A stretch of 44,154 nucleotides of DNA from an uncultured Methanomicrobiales archaeon (GCA_903828975.1 CAIKOD010000021.1:1-44154), one strand, 5' to 3'. Shown: positions 1-10,050, numbered from the stretch's first letter. Translations and numbers: made by a program. Notes: generated by a model not told the origin, from the sequence alone.

Positions 1-478
1 AATTTAACCCGTAAAGAATAAAAATTCCTCATGGGGCCAACTGGTGAATCGATCCTGATTGTCATGTTAAACGCTAAATTCAGAAAGGTGGGAAAAGGAG
101 GATTTTTAGAATAATCGCGTTGTTCACTTAATTATATTAACTAAGATATAACTACAATGGTTTTTATTTACTCACAACGAATACTGTTAATAGAATTTCT
201 TGTATTAAAACCGGAGCCGAATTTACTATGAGGGGAATAACGGATATCGAACCCATTGATAAGAAAAAATGTATAACCCATTTTCAAGTGGACCTTTTTC
301 GAAAATATACCCTGGTCCAGTTATTAATATCCCCGATCCCTGGCATAATGACGACCTTTTTTATTATATTCATAAAAGGACGATTCGTAACCTCAACCAT
401 GTCACCGGGAGAAAATCAGAGGGAGTTATCAGATAGGTTTTCTGATCCGAAATCAGGGAATTTTGAGGGTGGCGCCAT

Positions 479-2392
479 ATGGTAAAACGATATCTTAGCC
501 TGATTTCTCTTGAACGGGCAATCGATCTTACCCTCACATCCTTTGAGAAGCCTGACAAGAAAATTTCGATCCCCGTAATCAATTCTGTCGGGCGGGTTTC
601 AGCCACTCCGGTATATGCGAAATATTCCGTTCCTGAAGTGAATCTTTCCGCAATGGATGGATTTTCCGTCAGAAGCAGGGATACCGTGGGCGCAAGCGAT
701 CAGTCACCGGTAACTATCGTGGATTTCACGCAGGTAAATACCGGTAATATCGTCCCACCCGAGTTTGATGCGGTCATTATGATCGAAGATACCTGGGATA
801 AAGGAGATTGTTTCCAGATCCGGAAATCAGCATCTCTCTGGCAGCACATACGCCCTGCTGGCGAAGATGTCCGTGAAGGACAACTCGTGCTTCCCGAAGG
901 TCATCGGATACGTCCTTTTGACATCGGTGCCCTGGCCACGTATGGTATTGTCAATGTTGATGTCAGGGAGGTGAATATCGGTCTGATACCAACTGGCAGT
1001 GAACTGGTTAATCTTGGTATAAGACCCGGACCGGGCCAGGTTGTGGAAAGTAACACAATTATGGCACAGGTTTTTCTTGGCGAAATGGGCGCTAATTGTA
1101 CCCGGTATCCTATAGCCCGTGATGATCCAAAGACCATTGAAGAAAGCCTCTGCAGGGCTGTCGAAGAAAACGACCTCGTACTTATTTCAGCCGGATCTTC
1201 AGCGGGTACCCGTGACTATACTGCCGAAGTTATTGAATCTGTTGGTGAGTTGCTCTTCCATGGTGTAGCAATGAAACCAGGAAAACCTGCCATGCTCGGG
1301 AAAATTGATGATAAACCCGTGATTGGATTACCGGGTTATCCACTTGCTGCACAAACAGTACTCAGGGAATTTGCAGGACCCTTACTCAAATCGTGGGGAT
1401 TACCTGAACCATTGTATCACACATTCAGGGTGCAGTTATCGGGGAGCCTGGTATCTGATCTCGGGTTTGATGAGTTCATCCCGGTTTCTGTCGGACATGT
1501 TGGGAATAAATTCTTCGCAATTCCCCATTCCCGTGGCTCAGGGGTCCAGATGGCAACGGTCAAAGCCAATGGATTCGTCCATATACCTGCATTCACAGAG
1601 GGTTGTGATTCAGAAACTGAGATCGACGCAGTATTGACGACAGATCCGGGTAATATTGAGCGGACGATTCTTCTTTCAGGGGCATACGACCCCGCACTTG
1701 ATGAACTGGCGCATCTTGTCAGAGATAATGGTATCTTCATGCAGGTCAGGAGTGCAGGTAATATAGGGGCCGTACTTTCCCTCAGGCACAATTCCTGCCA
1801 TGCAGCGCCATTAAGTCTGCCTGATTTTTCGCTATTGCCTAATTGCAGGGAGATTATGCAACTACTACCGCTGTCAGATTTACGGTTTGTCCATATCGCA
1901 ACCACCTCACTCGGTATTGCATCATTGGGGGGGTATAGTTTCGAGAACCTTATTACTACGAGGTTCATTAACAGGCGGAAAGGGACCTCAGCCCGGATGA
2001 TATTTGACACAATTCTAAAATCCAGGGGTATTGATCCGGCACAAATCGATGGATATGGGCATGAAGTAGAGACGCATAAGGCTGTGGCTGAAGCTATTCG
2101 AAACGGGTTTGCTGATACGGGTATATGCACTTCCGGGGTTGCGGAAGAAAACGGACTTTTATTTGTTCCTCTCGTGGGCGAACAACTGGAACTGGCAATA
2201 CGAACTGATCTCATGAAAGAACCAAACATATCGGCATTGGTCTCAACAATTCGATCAGAATCCTTTAAATTATCCCTTGCAAATAAAGGAGGATATAATT
2301 TATCACAAACCGGATTAATCCGGTGTCTTTCTGAAGACTTCTCTGTAAAAGAACATCACTCTCCTGAAAGTGCTTCAGCGCCCTTACTTTGA
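479..2392 (+). CDS. moeA: Molybdopterin molybdenumtransferase MoeA with C-terminal PBP-like (LysR-substrate-type) domain
   Basis: N-term MoeA pattern ([60 protein letters not shown]) followed by a ~200 aa periplasmic-binding-like domain. Confidence 0.9.
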   Translation: MVKRYLSLISLERAIDLTLTSFEKPDKKISIPVINSVGRVSATPVYAKYSVPEVNLSAMDGFSVRSRDTVGASDQSPVTIVDFTQVNTGNIVPPEFDAVIMIEDTWDKGDCFQIRKSASLWQHIRPAGEDVREGQLVLPEGHRIRPFDIGALATYGIVNVDVREVNIGLIPTGSELVNLGIRPGPGQVVESNTIMAQVFLGEMGANCTRYPIARDDPKTIEESLCRAVEENDLVLISAGSSAGTRDYTAEVIESVGELLFHGVAMKPGKPAMLGKIDDKPVIGLPGYPLAAQTVLREFAGPLLKSWGLPEPLYHTFRVQLSGSLVSDLGFDEFIPVSVGHVGNKFFAIPHSRGSGVQMATVKANGFVHIPAFTEGCDSETEIDAVLTTDPGNIERTILLSGAYDPALDELAHLVRDNGIFMQVRSAGNIGAVLSLRHNSCHAAPLSLPDFSLLPNCREIMQLLPLSDLRFVHIATTSLGIASLGGYSFENLITTRFINRRKGTSARMIFDTILKSRGIDPAQIDGYGHEVETHKAVAEAIRNGFADTGICTSGVAEENGLLFVPLVGEQLELAIRTDLMKEPNISALVSTIRSESFKLSLANKGGYNLSQTGLIRCLSEDFSVKEHHSPESASAPLL

Positions 2393-2442
2393 ATAGTAAA
2401 TGAAAACAGTGGATTTACGTTGTTGCTTGCGGAATGATTTGA

Positions 2443-2459
2443 TGGTGGATTAACCACCA
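2443..2459. other. Intergenic hairpin TGGTGG-ATTAA-CCACCA between convergent genes
   Basis: Perfect 6-bp inverted repeat between moeA (+) and the convergent minus-strand operon. Confidence 0.5.
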
Positions 2460-2507
2460 CCAGCCCTCCCTGCAAGTACCTAAATGGACACTACAAAAAT
2501 GGAACCA

Positions 2508-3287
2508 TTATTTGGTCCAGGGTTGTTCCTGAATGTCAAAGGTCTTCGAGAACGAGGACCATTGCACTTCCTCACCAAGGTTAAACCGACCGCCTGCCAT
2601 GAGGTTCTTTCCGACAGAGTTCATATAACCGAGCTCGCGGGTTGTACCAATCCCCACCAGGCTATTTGCACTGAAACTCATTGAACCAATACCTGATCCG
2701 GATCCGATGGCCACAAAGGTAAACGTATCTGGGACTTCGAGGTCAGCCTGATCAACCGACCCTATCGATCGATACGCCAGGTTGTCGGTCATGAACAGCG
2801 ATTTCGTGATCACGGTTTCACAATACGGTGTCGCAGTGAAATTCGCTCCCTCTGCATGAATCGATTCTGCTCCACAGGTTACACCTGCCGCAGCAGCACC
2901 GGCAGAGTGGAGCATCATACTCTCCCCGTAGAGGCCGGGACCGGAAGACTGCACCTGGCTCATCGTATCGAAGTGGACGATATCTGAATTGTTCAGCACC
3001 TGTGAGCTCTCATATTGCGAAGGCCCGGTGAGGATGAAACTGTCATGGTAACCTCCACTCAGTACTTCCTGCCCGATGGCGAGCTGAGGTGTCTTCGTGA
3101 GGTCGCCGTTTGACACAGTCCACGTCATATCAGACGAACCGACGAGCGACTGGTCAGAAGATCCCATGAAGGAAATGCCGACCGCTGCAGCCTGTGCCGG
3201 GGCTGCTGAGATCGCAAGCCCTGCCACAATTGCCGCGAAGACACAGCCACCGATGACTAATTTCCTCCTTTTCGTCAGGCGGTTCAT
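2508..3287 (-). CDS. Hypothetical secreted protein (signal peptide ...AISAAPAQAAAV)
   Basis: Sec-like signal peptide, Gly/Ser-rich remainder, start overlaps upstream gene stop. Confidence 0.65.
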   Translation of the reverse strand: MNRLTKRRKLVIGGCVFAAIVAGLAISAAPAQAAAVGISFMGSSDQSLVGSSDMTWTVSNGDLTKTPQLAIGQEVLSGGYHDSFILTGPSQYESSQVLNNSDIVHFDTMSQVQSSGPGLYGESMMLHSAGAAAAGVTCGAESIHAEGANFTATPYCETVITKSLFMTDNLAYRSIGSVDQADLEVPDTFTFVAIGSGSGIGSMSFSANSLVGIGTTRELGYMNSVGKNLMAGGRFNLGEEVQWSSFSKTFDIQEQPWTK

Positions 3288-3685
3288 ATTGCCGTCCCTT
3301 TCCCCGAGCCTCCCGAGCCCTTGATGAGCCCGTATTCGATGTCATACCATTCCGATGGGACCGAGATAGTGTACGTGTCGAGCCGTTCGGCCTCGGCCTC
3401 GGCTACCTGCCGGAGCAGGCTTTCGCGTTCAACCGGTGAGTGGTCGAACGTGAGCCACCGCTTCGTGCTGTCGGCCATCCTGTACGACCGCCCCAGCACC
3501 CCGGGAGGAGCGACCGTGACCGACTCGTCGGTCGCATCGAAGTAGCTCAGTACCTGTTCGGTCTTCAGCTGTGCCGCCTGTGTTTCAGCGATCGCGTTCG
3601 TTGCTCTCCGGTGCTGAATATATGCAATTCCGGCAGCGAAGAGAGCAATCAGAATTTCAATTACATTAGTCAATTCTGGATCCAT
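3284..3685 (-). CDS. Hypothetical protein with N-terminal TM helix
   Basis: TM-like IEILIALFAAGIAYI; overlaps neighbours on both ends, consistent with translational coupling. Confidence 0.6.
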   Translation of the reverse strand: MDPELTNVIEILIALFAAGIAYIQHRRATNAIAETQAAQLKTEQVLSYFDATDESVTVAPPGVLGRSYRMADSTKRWLTFDHSPVERESLLRQVAEAEAERLDTYTISVPSEWYDIEYGLIKGSGGSGKGTAI

Positions 3686-3836
3686 AATTTGCCTCTTTTA
3701 ATTTCTGTTCTTCGCGGTGGGCCTCGAATTCTGCACAAAAAACATCGTATTTTCCGATCTTCTCATAGATCACGAACAGCGAGGGGTACAGCGGAAGCAC
3801 TACCGCAAGAACAATAACGAGAAGTTCAACATCCAT
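3666..3836 (-). CDS. Small hypothetical membrane protein (56 aa)
   Basis: Start at internal Met (MDVELLVIVLAVVLPLYPSLFVIYEK) preceded by an AGGTGG-like RBS; overlaps next gene. Confidence 0.5.
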   Translation of the reverse strand: MDVELLVIVLAVVLPLYPSLFVIYEKIGKYDVFCAEFEAHREEQKLKEANYGSRID

Positions 3837-3932
3837 CCTTACCACCTGGCAAAAAGGCAGGGGTTTTTTGGTTTGGTCCAAAGACAGAGAGGGGTTGGTT
3901 CTCCACCGCCCCTGCCATTTTTCAAACCCTGT

Positions 3933-4439
3933 TTATGCAAGTGCGGGCTTCGTGTTTGCCCAGGTGTTCACACGGGCGACAATCGCATTGTCCTCGTACG
4001 AGGAGACGGTAATGGTCTTCCTGGCGAACGTGACAGTATAGTCTTCGCCGTTCGCGTCGTGACAATTCAGCGAGATGGAATACCCCTCACCTTCGGTGTC
4101 CTGGATGGGATCCCCGCCGATCGCGGTCGCAAGTGCGGCATTTCCGACGAGTGCAGTTGAAGCTGCGGTATACCCTGCAACGGTTGATGCCTTTGCAGTT
4201 GCAGTACCCATGTTCTTCAGGGTTGTGGGGTTTTCATAGACCACACGGATGCCGAATGACTGTGTTCCACGGACGGTACCGGGATGAGTTTCACCGGCGA
4301 CAACGTGGTCCACGCACTGGAATGCGTTGGTATCAATAACTCCCTGGACAAGGGTGTTTAAGGTCGCTACATCAGCGATCCTGGTCGTAAGAGTACGAAC
4401 CGATCGCTTTACATTTGCCTTCTGGACAAAATCTGACAT
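3933..4439 (-). CDS. Hypothetical ~18 kDa protein, first gene of the operon
   Basis: MSDFVQKANVKRSV...; strong AGGAGAG RBS at ~4446-4452, hairpin in leader, AT-rich TATA-like stretch upstream. Confidence 0.6.
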   Translation of the reverse strand: MSDFVQKANVKRSVRTLTTRIADVATLNTLVQGVIDTNAFQCVDHVVAGETHPGTVRGTQSFGIRVVYENPTTLKNMGTATAKASTVAGYTAASTALVGNAALATAIGGDPIQDTEGEGYSISLNCHDANGEDYTVTFARKTITVSSYEDNAIVARVNTWANTKPALA

Positions 4440-4453
4440 TTCTTTTCTCTCCT

Positions 4454-4470
4454 GCCCAAAACCTTTGGGC
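4454..4470 (-). promoter_or_regulatory. 5'-leader hairpin GCCCAAA-ACC-TTTGGGC upstream of the 3933..4439 gene
   Basis: Perfect 7-bp arms, 3-nt loop, immediately 5' of the RBS. Confidence 0.5.
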
Positions 4471-4840
4471 GTATGGCTGTACACGGAGATCTAAGAAATA
4501 TTTTGAGTGGGGGAGGGAAACCGGCAATAATGCAGGGCTGGTTCAAAGAAATAAAGCGAATTGATTGTTATTGGAGTAAACCGGATGAAATCCGGTCCGT
4601 AACAGTGATGGACAAATAGTCCTTGAGCCAGAAAACCCATCCCATTCCCGTTGGGCATACCGGTGCATCATCGCGGTCGTTTCTTTCCGGAACTATGCCA
4701 TGACAGACCAACGGTTTCCCAGGGATAATGCGGGATACAAAGCGTGAACGTGACCCGGACCGTTCATACCCTGTACTACTGTTCACTTTCAACACGCCTG
4801 GTTCAGCTCTATATCCTCACCGGTGCGATGTTCCTATTCT

Positions 4841-5974
4841 ATGAAGTACTACCATGACACGGGAGCGTCACCGTTCCGTAATCCTGATGCCTTCGAAATT
4901 GCGTATATCCCGGAGGTGTTCAATTTCCGGGACTCGCAGATGAAAGACCTTGCCGATGCACTGCGGCCAGGGCTTACCGGTAAATCCCCTTTCAACATGG
5001 TGCTCCGGGGCCTTCCCGGCACGGGAAAAAGCACCGCAGTCCACCGGGTCTTTTCGGAACTCGAAGAGACTACGTCACGGATCGTTCCGGTATACGTGAA
5101 CTGCCAGTCAGAAAATTCAAAATTCGCGGTATTTGCAAAAATCTACGGGAAACTGCATGGCCACCAGCCGCCACCCTCAGGAAAGCCAATCCGGCAGGTC
5201 ATATACGATATCGGAAAGATCCTTAACGAGAGGAAGGTGGTGCTCCTGGTCTGCTTTGACGATGCCAATTACCTGCTCCCGGGAAAGGTCCTCAACAGTG
5301 TCCTGTATATCCTGCTCAGGATGCACGAGGAATACCCCGATGCACGGGCAGGAGTCATCCTCCCGATGAGCGATATGGATATTGATCTCCGGGCAGTCCT
5401 CGACCCAAGCGTTATTTCCGTCCTGCAACCCGATACGATCTATTTCCCGCCGTATAACGAAGTGGAAATCAGCACGATCCTGCGGGACCGGATCAGGGTC
5501 GGTCTCAATCCCGGTGTCATTACCCCCGACATCTTTGACTGCATCATCTGCCATACGATGCGGACCGGGGACATGCGGGTCGGTCTCGACCTGGTGAGAC
5601 GCAGCGTAACGGCAGCCGAACGGGCTGGAATGGACGTGGTCACGAGAAACCATGTTGAGGCATCATTCGATCTTGCAAAAAATGCACCCCTTGACGCAAC
5701 CATCCAGACGCTTTGCACGGACGAGCGGAAACTATATGGGCATATTGCGGGCATGTCCCTTGGTACCGGTGAAAGCCTCACGAGCGGGGCCGTGTTTGAG
5801 TCGGTGAAACGTTACATGCCGATTAGTTACACCGGGTTCTACGAGAAACTCAAGAAACTGGACGAGATGCGCCTCATCGATCTGATATTTTTGAAAGGCA
5901 GGGGAACTACCAGGGAGATTGCGCTCCGGTACGATGCGGAAAAGGTGATGAAACTGACGAGGTACGGGGAGTGA
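4841..5974 (+). CDS. cdc6: Orc1/Cdc6-family replication initiator AAA+ ATPase
   Basis: Walker A GLPGTGKST, degenerate Walker B (VLLVCFDDAN), sensor-like TGDMRVGLDLVRR, C-terminal winged-helix region. Confidence 0.85.
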   Translation: MKYYHDTGASPFRNPDAFEIAYIPEVFNFRDSQMKDLADALRPGLTGKSPFNMVLRGLPGTGKSTAVHRVFSELEETTSRIVPVYVNCQSENSKFAVFAKIYGKLHGHQPPPSGKPIRQVIYDIGKILNERKVVLLVCFDDANYLLPGKVLNSVLYILLRMHEEYPDARAGVILPMSDMDIDLRAVLDPSVISVLQPDTIYFPPYNEVEISTILRDRIRVGLNPGVITPDIFDCIICHTMRTGDMRVGLDLVRRSVTAAERAGMDVVTRNHVEASFDLAKNAPLDATIQTLCTDERKLYGHIAGMSLGTGESLTSGAVFESVKRYMPISYTGFYEKLKKLDEMRLIDLIFLKGRGTTREIALRYDAEKVMKLTRYGE

Positions 5975-6035
5975 ACCATCGTCGCTTATTTTTTATTTGT
6001 ACATTATACAATTCTGGCATTGAAGAAACAGTAGG

Positions 6036-6112
6036 ATGCGAATAATGATGATAAGGATAAGGAGGACGATGAGGAATAGGATGATGAAGATGATGCTGAA
6101 TATGATGAGTAG
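6036..6112 (+). repeat. Purine-rich GAT/GAN low-complexity tract
   Basis: Repetitive gatgataaggataaggaggacgatgaggaataggatgatgaagatgatg. Confidence 0.6.
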
Positions 6113-6118
6113 ATCGAA

Positions 6119-6184
6119 ATACCCCTACCTAGGTACACCAAAATTAACATAAATGTTAACGTTAGTGTACTTGAGTAGGGGTAT
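6119..6184. promoter_or_regulatory. Nested inverted repeats upstream of the AbiE-like operon (putative autoregulatory operator)
   Basis: Outer arms ATACCCCTACCTAGGTACAC (6119-6138) / GTGTACTTGAGTAGGGGTAT (6165-6184), 17 of 20 paired; inner TTAACAT-AA-ATGTTAA. Confidence 0.7.
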
Positions 6185-6190
6185 GACGTT

Positions 6191-6949
6191 ATGTCGATTG
6201 AAATTCTAAAAAGGATGGCAAAGGATAACAAAATTTTTTCTTTTACTGATTTATACGAAAAAACGAAGATCAAAAAAGATATGCTTCGGGTAATAATCTC
6301 ACGTCTGGAAGAACAGGGATACATTGAACGGATTGAAAAAGGGAAGTATCTGATAATCCCCCTCGGGAGCGAGAAGGGAGAGTATACCTTACATGAATTC
6401 GTTATCGGGTCTTATCTTGTAAAACCTTATGCCATTGGATATTGGAGTGCACTCCACTATTACGGATTAACAGAACAGATTCCTAACATCGTCTTTTTGC
6501 AGACACCTGCTCGCAAAAAGAACCGAATAATTGATGTTTTTGGGGTCTCATACCGGATCGTCAGGATTAATGAAGAAAAATATTTTGGGATTAAAAAAGA
6601 GTGGATTGAAAATATTCCGATATCGGTAACTAACAAAGAAAAGACCATTATTGATTGTTTAGACAAGCCAGAGTACTCAGGCGGGATTATTGAGACAATA
6701 AAAGCATTAAATAACGGTACATTTGATACCGCTAAATTGACTGAATACGCAGAAAAGATAAAAAATGATGCGGTAATCCGGAGGTTGGGCTTTCTGTGTG
6801 AAAAAATGAATATCGATATTGCTCTTCCTCCAATAAAATCAAACACCTATTTGGCTCTTGATCCGACCATACCAAAAAAAGGCGAAAATAATTGGAAATG
6901 GCGACTGGTAGTCAATCTTGATATCCCCTTACGAGGAGAACTCGAATGA
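6191..6949 (+). CDS. AbiEi-like antitoxin / transcriptional regulator
   Basis: N-terminal wHTH (FTDLYEKTKIKKDMLRVIISRLEEQGYIERIEKGKYLIIPLG) and AbiEi-like middle region; overlaps the nucleotidyltransferase gene. Confidence 0.75.
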   Translation: MSIEILKRMAKDNKIFSFTDLYEKTKIKKDMLRVIISRLEEQGYIERIEKGKYLIIPLGSEKGEYTLHEFVIGSYLVKPYAIGYWSALHYYGLTEQIPNIVFLQTPARKKNRIIDVFGVSYRIVRINEEKYFGIKKEWIENIPISVTNKEKTIIDCLDKPEYSGGIIETIKALNNGTFDTAKLTEYAEKIKNDAVIRRLGFLCEKMNIDIALPPIKSNTYLALDPTIPKKGENNWKWRLVVNLDIPLRGELE

Positions 6950-7734
6950 TACCAGGTCGTGAGTTCGACGCAAAAGCCACGAGATTTGGTATTTTTCTGA
7001 CTACGATTGAACTTGATTACGCTCAGAACTGGCTATTAGCATATCTTACCAATTTTAACATGGCATTGAAAGGAGGTACCGGAATAAAAAAAGTATACTT
7101 TAAAGATTACAGATTCTCGGATGATCTCGATTTTACTCTGATTGATACTTATGAACAAGATGAATTGGAGAGGATGTTAAAAGAAACACTTTTGCACGTA
7201 ACAGAAGAGAGCGGCATACAATTTCAGGATACAATCACCCTTACGCCCCGTAAAAATGGATTTGAGACAAAGGTTAAATTTATCGGCCCAAGAACTCGAA
7301 ATCCAAGGAGCATAAAAATCGATTTGACCCTTCCGGCAAATGAAATTATTCTCCTCCCAGTAACTGAAAGAGAAATATTGCATGATTATTCTGATTCTTT
7401 ATCAGTTTCAGTCAAATCTTATGCGCTGGAAGAAATTGTTGCTGAAAAAATTCGATCACTCTTTCAGCGGGCCAGGGCAAGAGATATGTATGATTTATGG
7501 CGATTAGCAGATACCGTGGATAAAGCGATAGTTCATTCGATTTTGTCAAAAAAATTTGAGATTAAAGATGTTTTACTCGATATTAATTCAGTAATGAAAA
7601 ATCGAGATACGCTATCGAGCGCATGGAGAGACCAATTAGGCCACCAGATGAAAGACTTACCTGATTTTGAAGAAGTTTTTACTGCTGTTCTATCTATAGT
7701 GGATTCTTATGAAAAAATGGGTAACTCAAGTTGA
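6946..7734 (+). CDS. AbiEii-like nucleotidyltransferase toxin
   Basis: ALKGGTGIKKVYFKDYRFSDDLDFTL (KGGT + RFSxDLDF) and EEIVAEKIRSLFQRARARDMYDLWRL. Confidence 0.85.
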   Translation: MIPGREFDAKATRFGIFLTTIELDYAQNWLLAYLTNFNMALKGGTGIKKVYFKDYRFSDDLDFTLIDTYEQDELERMLKETLLHVTEESGIQFQDTITLTPRKNGFETKVKFIGPRTRNPRSIKIDLTLPANEIILLPVTEREILHDYSDSLSVSVKSYALEEIVAEKIRSLFQRARARDMYDLWRLADTVDKAIVHSILSKKFEIKDVLLDINSVMKNRDTLSSAWRDQLGHQMKDLPDFEEVFTAVLSIVDSYEKMGNSS

Positions 7735-7761
7735 ATGCTAATGACCAAATAGCAACACAAT

Positions 7762-8385
7762 TTATTTCGGCAGCAACGCCCGTAATTCCTTAATATTCTC
7801 TTTAATCCGGTCTTCCAGGTCTTCGATCTTCTGGAGGATTACTTCCGGTTTCTCATACGAGATCTCCTCATACACGATCTCCTTGTACCGCGAGAGTGAA
7901 AGGATATACCCGTTTTCCTTAATTTCGCTGATGGGGACATAGAAGCACTTCTTTGTCCGATCACTCAGGTTTTCCTCTTTTCTCTTCCGGAACCGTTCAA
8001 TGATATCCGGAATATCTCCCTTGCGATCGATTGGGGTCCGCTTATCGTCGAGGGAGTACCCGTCTGACTCCATATCGTAGAACCAGACCTTCCCGGTGCT
8101 GCCACCCTTGGTAAAAATCATGACTGCGGTGGAGACTCCTGCATAGGGCTTGAATACACCGGATGGCATCGAGACGATTCCTTCCAGCTGGCATTTGGTG
8201 AGAAGCAGTTCCCTCAGTTTTTTGTGGGTGTTGGAGCTCCCGTCCAGCACCGCCAGTACCGACCGTATGAGGACCGTGTAACACACCACCCCGATTGAAA
8301 GGTTCAATACCTTTCCGGATGCAGAAAACCGGGCGGACCCTGCCGATCCCTGGAAATCACAGCCTGCCTTCGGAAACAATTTCAT
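7762..8385 (-). pseudogene. Chimeric remnant: HsdM C-terminus (type I RM methyltransferase) fused to the C-terminal segment of the 15889..16344 gene family
   Basis: LEGIVSMPSGVFKPYAGVSTAVMIFTKGG is HsdM-like; preceding SARFSASGKVLNLSIGVVCYTVLIRSVLAVLDG matches the C-terminus of the 15889 gene; catalytic N-terminal HsdM half absent. Confidence 0.8.
8240..8345 (-). repeat. Dispersed repeat copy (3' end of the 15889..16344 gene family)
   Basis: ctcccgtccagcaccgccagtaccgaccg... to gcagaaaaccgggc, matching ~15927-16022. Confidence 0.75.
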
Positions 8386-8724
8386 ATATTACAGCCACGT
8401 AACACTATAACAAGAATTAAGTATCCCAAAGTCAACAAAATGATCAGGTAAGCTCATGTCTGTTTTAGTGCGTACGAGAGGCACAGCTACTATTCAGGTA
8501 ACAGACAACTTCTTTTTCTTCTTTAGATAGGGGACCCGTGCGATAGCCGGATCCCCTGTAATGTCGTTCCAGAGAGTTTACCGGATGGTTTTTATCATGT
8601 GTAAAATGTTTCTAACCCCACGTCAGGAGGCAGTAAGGCGGAATACCAGTATTAACGGAGGATACATTCCGCATGCCACCGAAGGTATGGCCGGCAGCAA
8701 TCCTTCATGCTGGAGGAGATTCTA

Positions 8725-10050
8725 ATGAGAGCTAGTACGATTATTCTGATAATAATAGCGGTCGGGCTCGTCCTTGGCGGTGTGGCCATTTCAGGGTGTA
8801 CCCAGCAGGCCGCAGCATCGCCAACTGAATTAAAGATCGGGGTGGTTGCCTCGCTGACCGGCCCTTCAAGTGCGACAGGGAAAGACATGTGGCAGTCGGC
8901 ACAAATTGCTGCCGACGAAATAAATGCAAACGGGGGGGTCTATGTTACTGAACTCGGGCAGAAAATCCCAGTAAAAGTCATTGTCGGGGACGATGAATCG
9001 ACCCGGGAAGGCGGGCAAAAAGCCGTTTCAAAGCTCATTTCAGCTGATAACGTCAATGCACTCGTCGGTGGTTTTTCAAGTGCCGTGACAACGGCATCCC
9101 AGTCTGTTGTTGCAGAAAACAAAGTCCCTTACGTCATAACCGGTGCATCGAGCCCGACCATCACGAGGAGGACCGATATTGATACGTCCTATATGTATCA
9201 CTTCTGCCCGACAACCGATGACTACGGAGGACAGACCACCCGGTTCATCAGCAATTTCATGAGGCCTGCAATCTACCAGAAATTTAATCTTGATACTGCC
9301 CGGCCCCTGCGGCTTGCAATTATTTACCAGGACAGTCCTTACGGGAAAGGTGTCCTCACCGCGGTCGAAAACACGATAAAGAATGAGAATTTACCCGTCA
9401 AAATTGTAAGCAGCGAATCGTTTAAAATGGGGGAGGCAGACTACCGGACATTGCTCACCAATGTCAAGGCCAGTCAGCCAGACGTGATTTATTCTGCGGC
9501 CTTCCTCAATGAACAGGGCCCCATGATCACCCAGGCCCGGAGAGATGTAGGGCTTAACACCTTGTTTGTAGTGGTCGAGTGCAACGATGATCCGGATTAT
9601 TACAAGAGCCTTAGCAGATATGGCGAAGGGTCGGTTATTGAAAGCCACTTCAGCCCTTACACGGTGCCCAATGGATCTACGTCCAATGCGGCGGTTGCAT
9701 TCAAGAACAGCTACCAGAAAAAATGGGGTGGGCTCCCCAGTATGATGGGCGCAACCACGTATGAGGGAGTGAACATTGTCGCTAATGCAGTCGGGCAGGC
9801 AGGATCGCTTGATAAAACGAAGATCAAGGATGCCCTTGCGGCCACAAATATGCCTGAATCAATAGAGGCCATGAAGGATGGAAAAATCACCTTCTCAAAG
9901 GATGCCCGTGAAGCGAACTTCAACCTCTACATGGAACAGCTTGCATGGAACGAAACACTGAAGGAACTCAGGCCGACTATTATTTATCCAGCTGACCTGA
10001 GCCAGGGTAATTTCGTTCTCCCTGAATGGTACCAGCCGGGAACAGCCTGA
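8725..10050 (+). CDS. ABC transporter substrate-binding lipoprotein, branched-chain amino acid (LivK) type
   Basis: Lipobox GVAISGC; LKIGVVASLTGPSSATGKDMWQSAQIAADEINANGG. Confidence 0.85.
   Translation: MRASTIILIIIAVGLVLGGVAISGCTQQAAASPTELKIGVVASLTGPSSATGKDMWQSAQIAADEINANGGVYVTELGQKIPVKVIVGDDESTREGGQKAVSKLISADNVNALVGGFSSAVTTASQSVVAENKVPYVITGASSPTITRRTDIDTSYMYHFCPTTDDYGGQTTRFISNFMRPAIYQKFNLDTARPLRLAIIYQDSPYGKGVLTAVENTIKNENLPVKIVSSESFKMGEADYRTLLTNVKASQPDVIYSAAFLNEQGPMITQARRDVGLNTLFVVVECNDDPDYYKSLSRYGEGSVIESHFSPYTVPNGSTSNAAVAFKNSYQKKWGGLPSMMGATTYEGVNIVANAVGQAGSLDKTKIKDALAATNMPESIEAMKDGKITFSKDAREANFNLYMEQLAWNETLKELRPTIIYPADLSQGNFVLPEWYQPGTA

Noticed and set aside
1417-2229. 270-aa minus-strand ORF
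   Set aside because: Fully antisense to the well-supported moeA gene; low-complexity Ser/Pro composition and no recognisable domain.
4568-4795. 75-aa minus-strand ORF between the unknown operon and cdc6
   Set aside because: No RBS or domain recognised and it contains the cdc6 upstream region; left unannotated.
5177-5781. Minus-strand ORFs of 113 and 158 aa inside cdc6
   Set aside because: Antisense shadows of a clear AAA+ coding region.
6004-6324. 106-aa minus-strand ORF rich in Ser/Tyr
   Set aside because: Composition is produced by the GAT-type purine repeat, and it overlaps the AbiE promoter and start.
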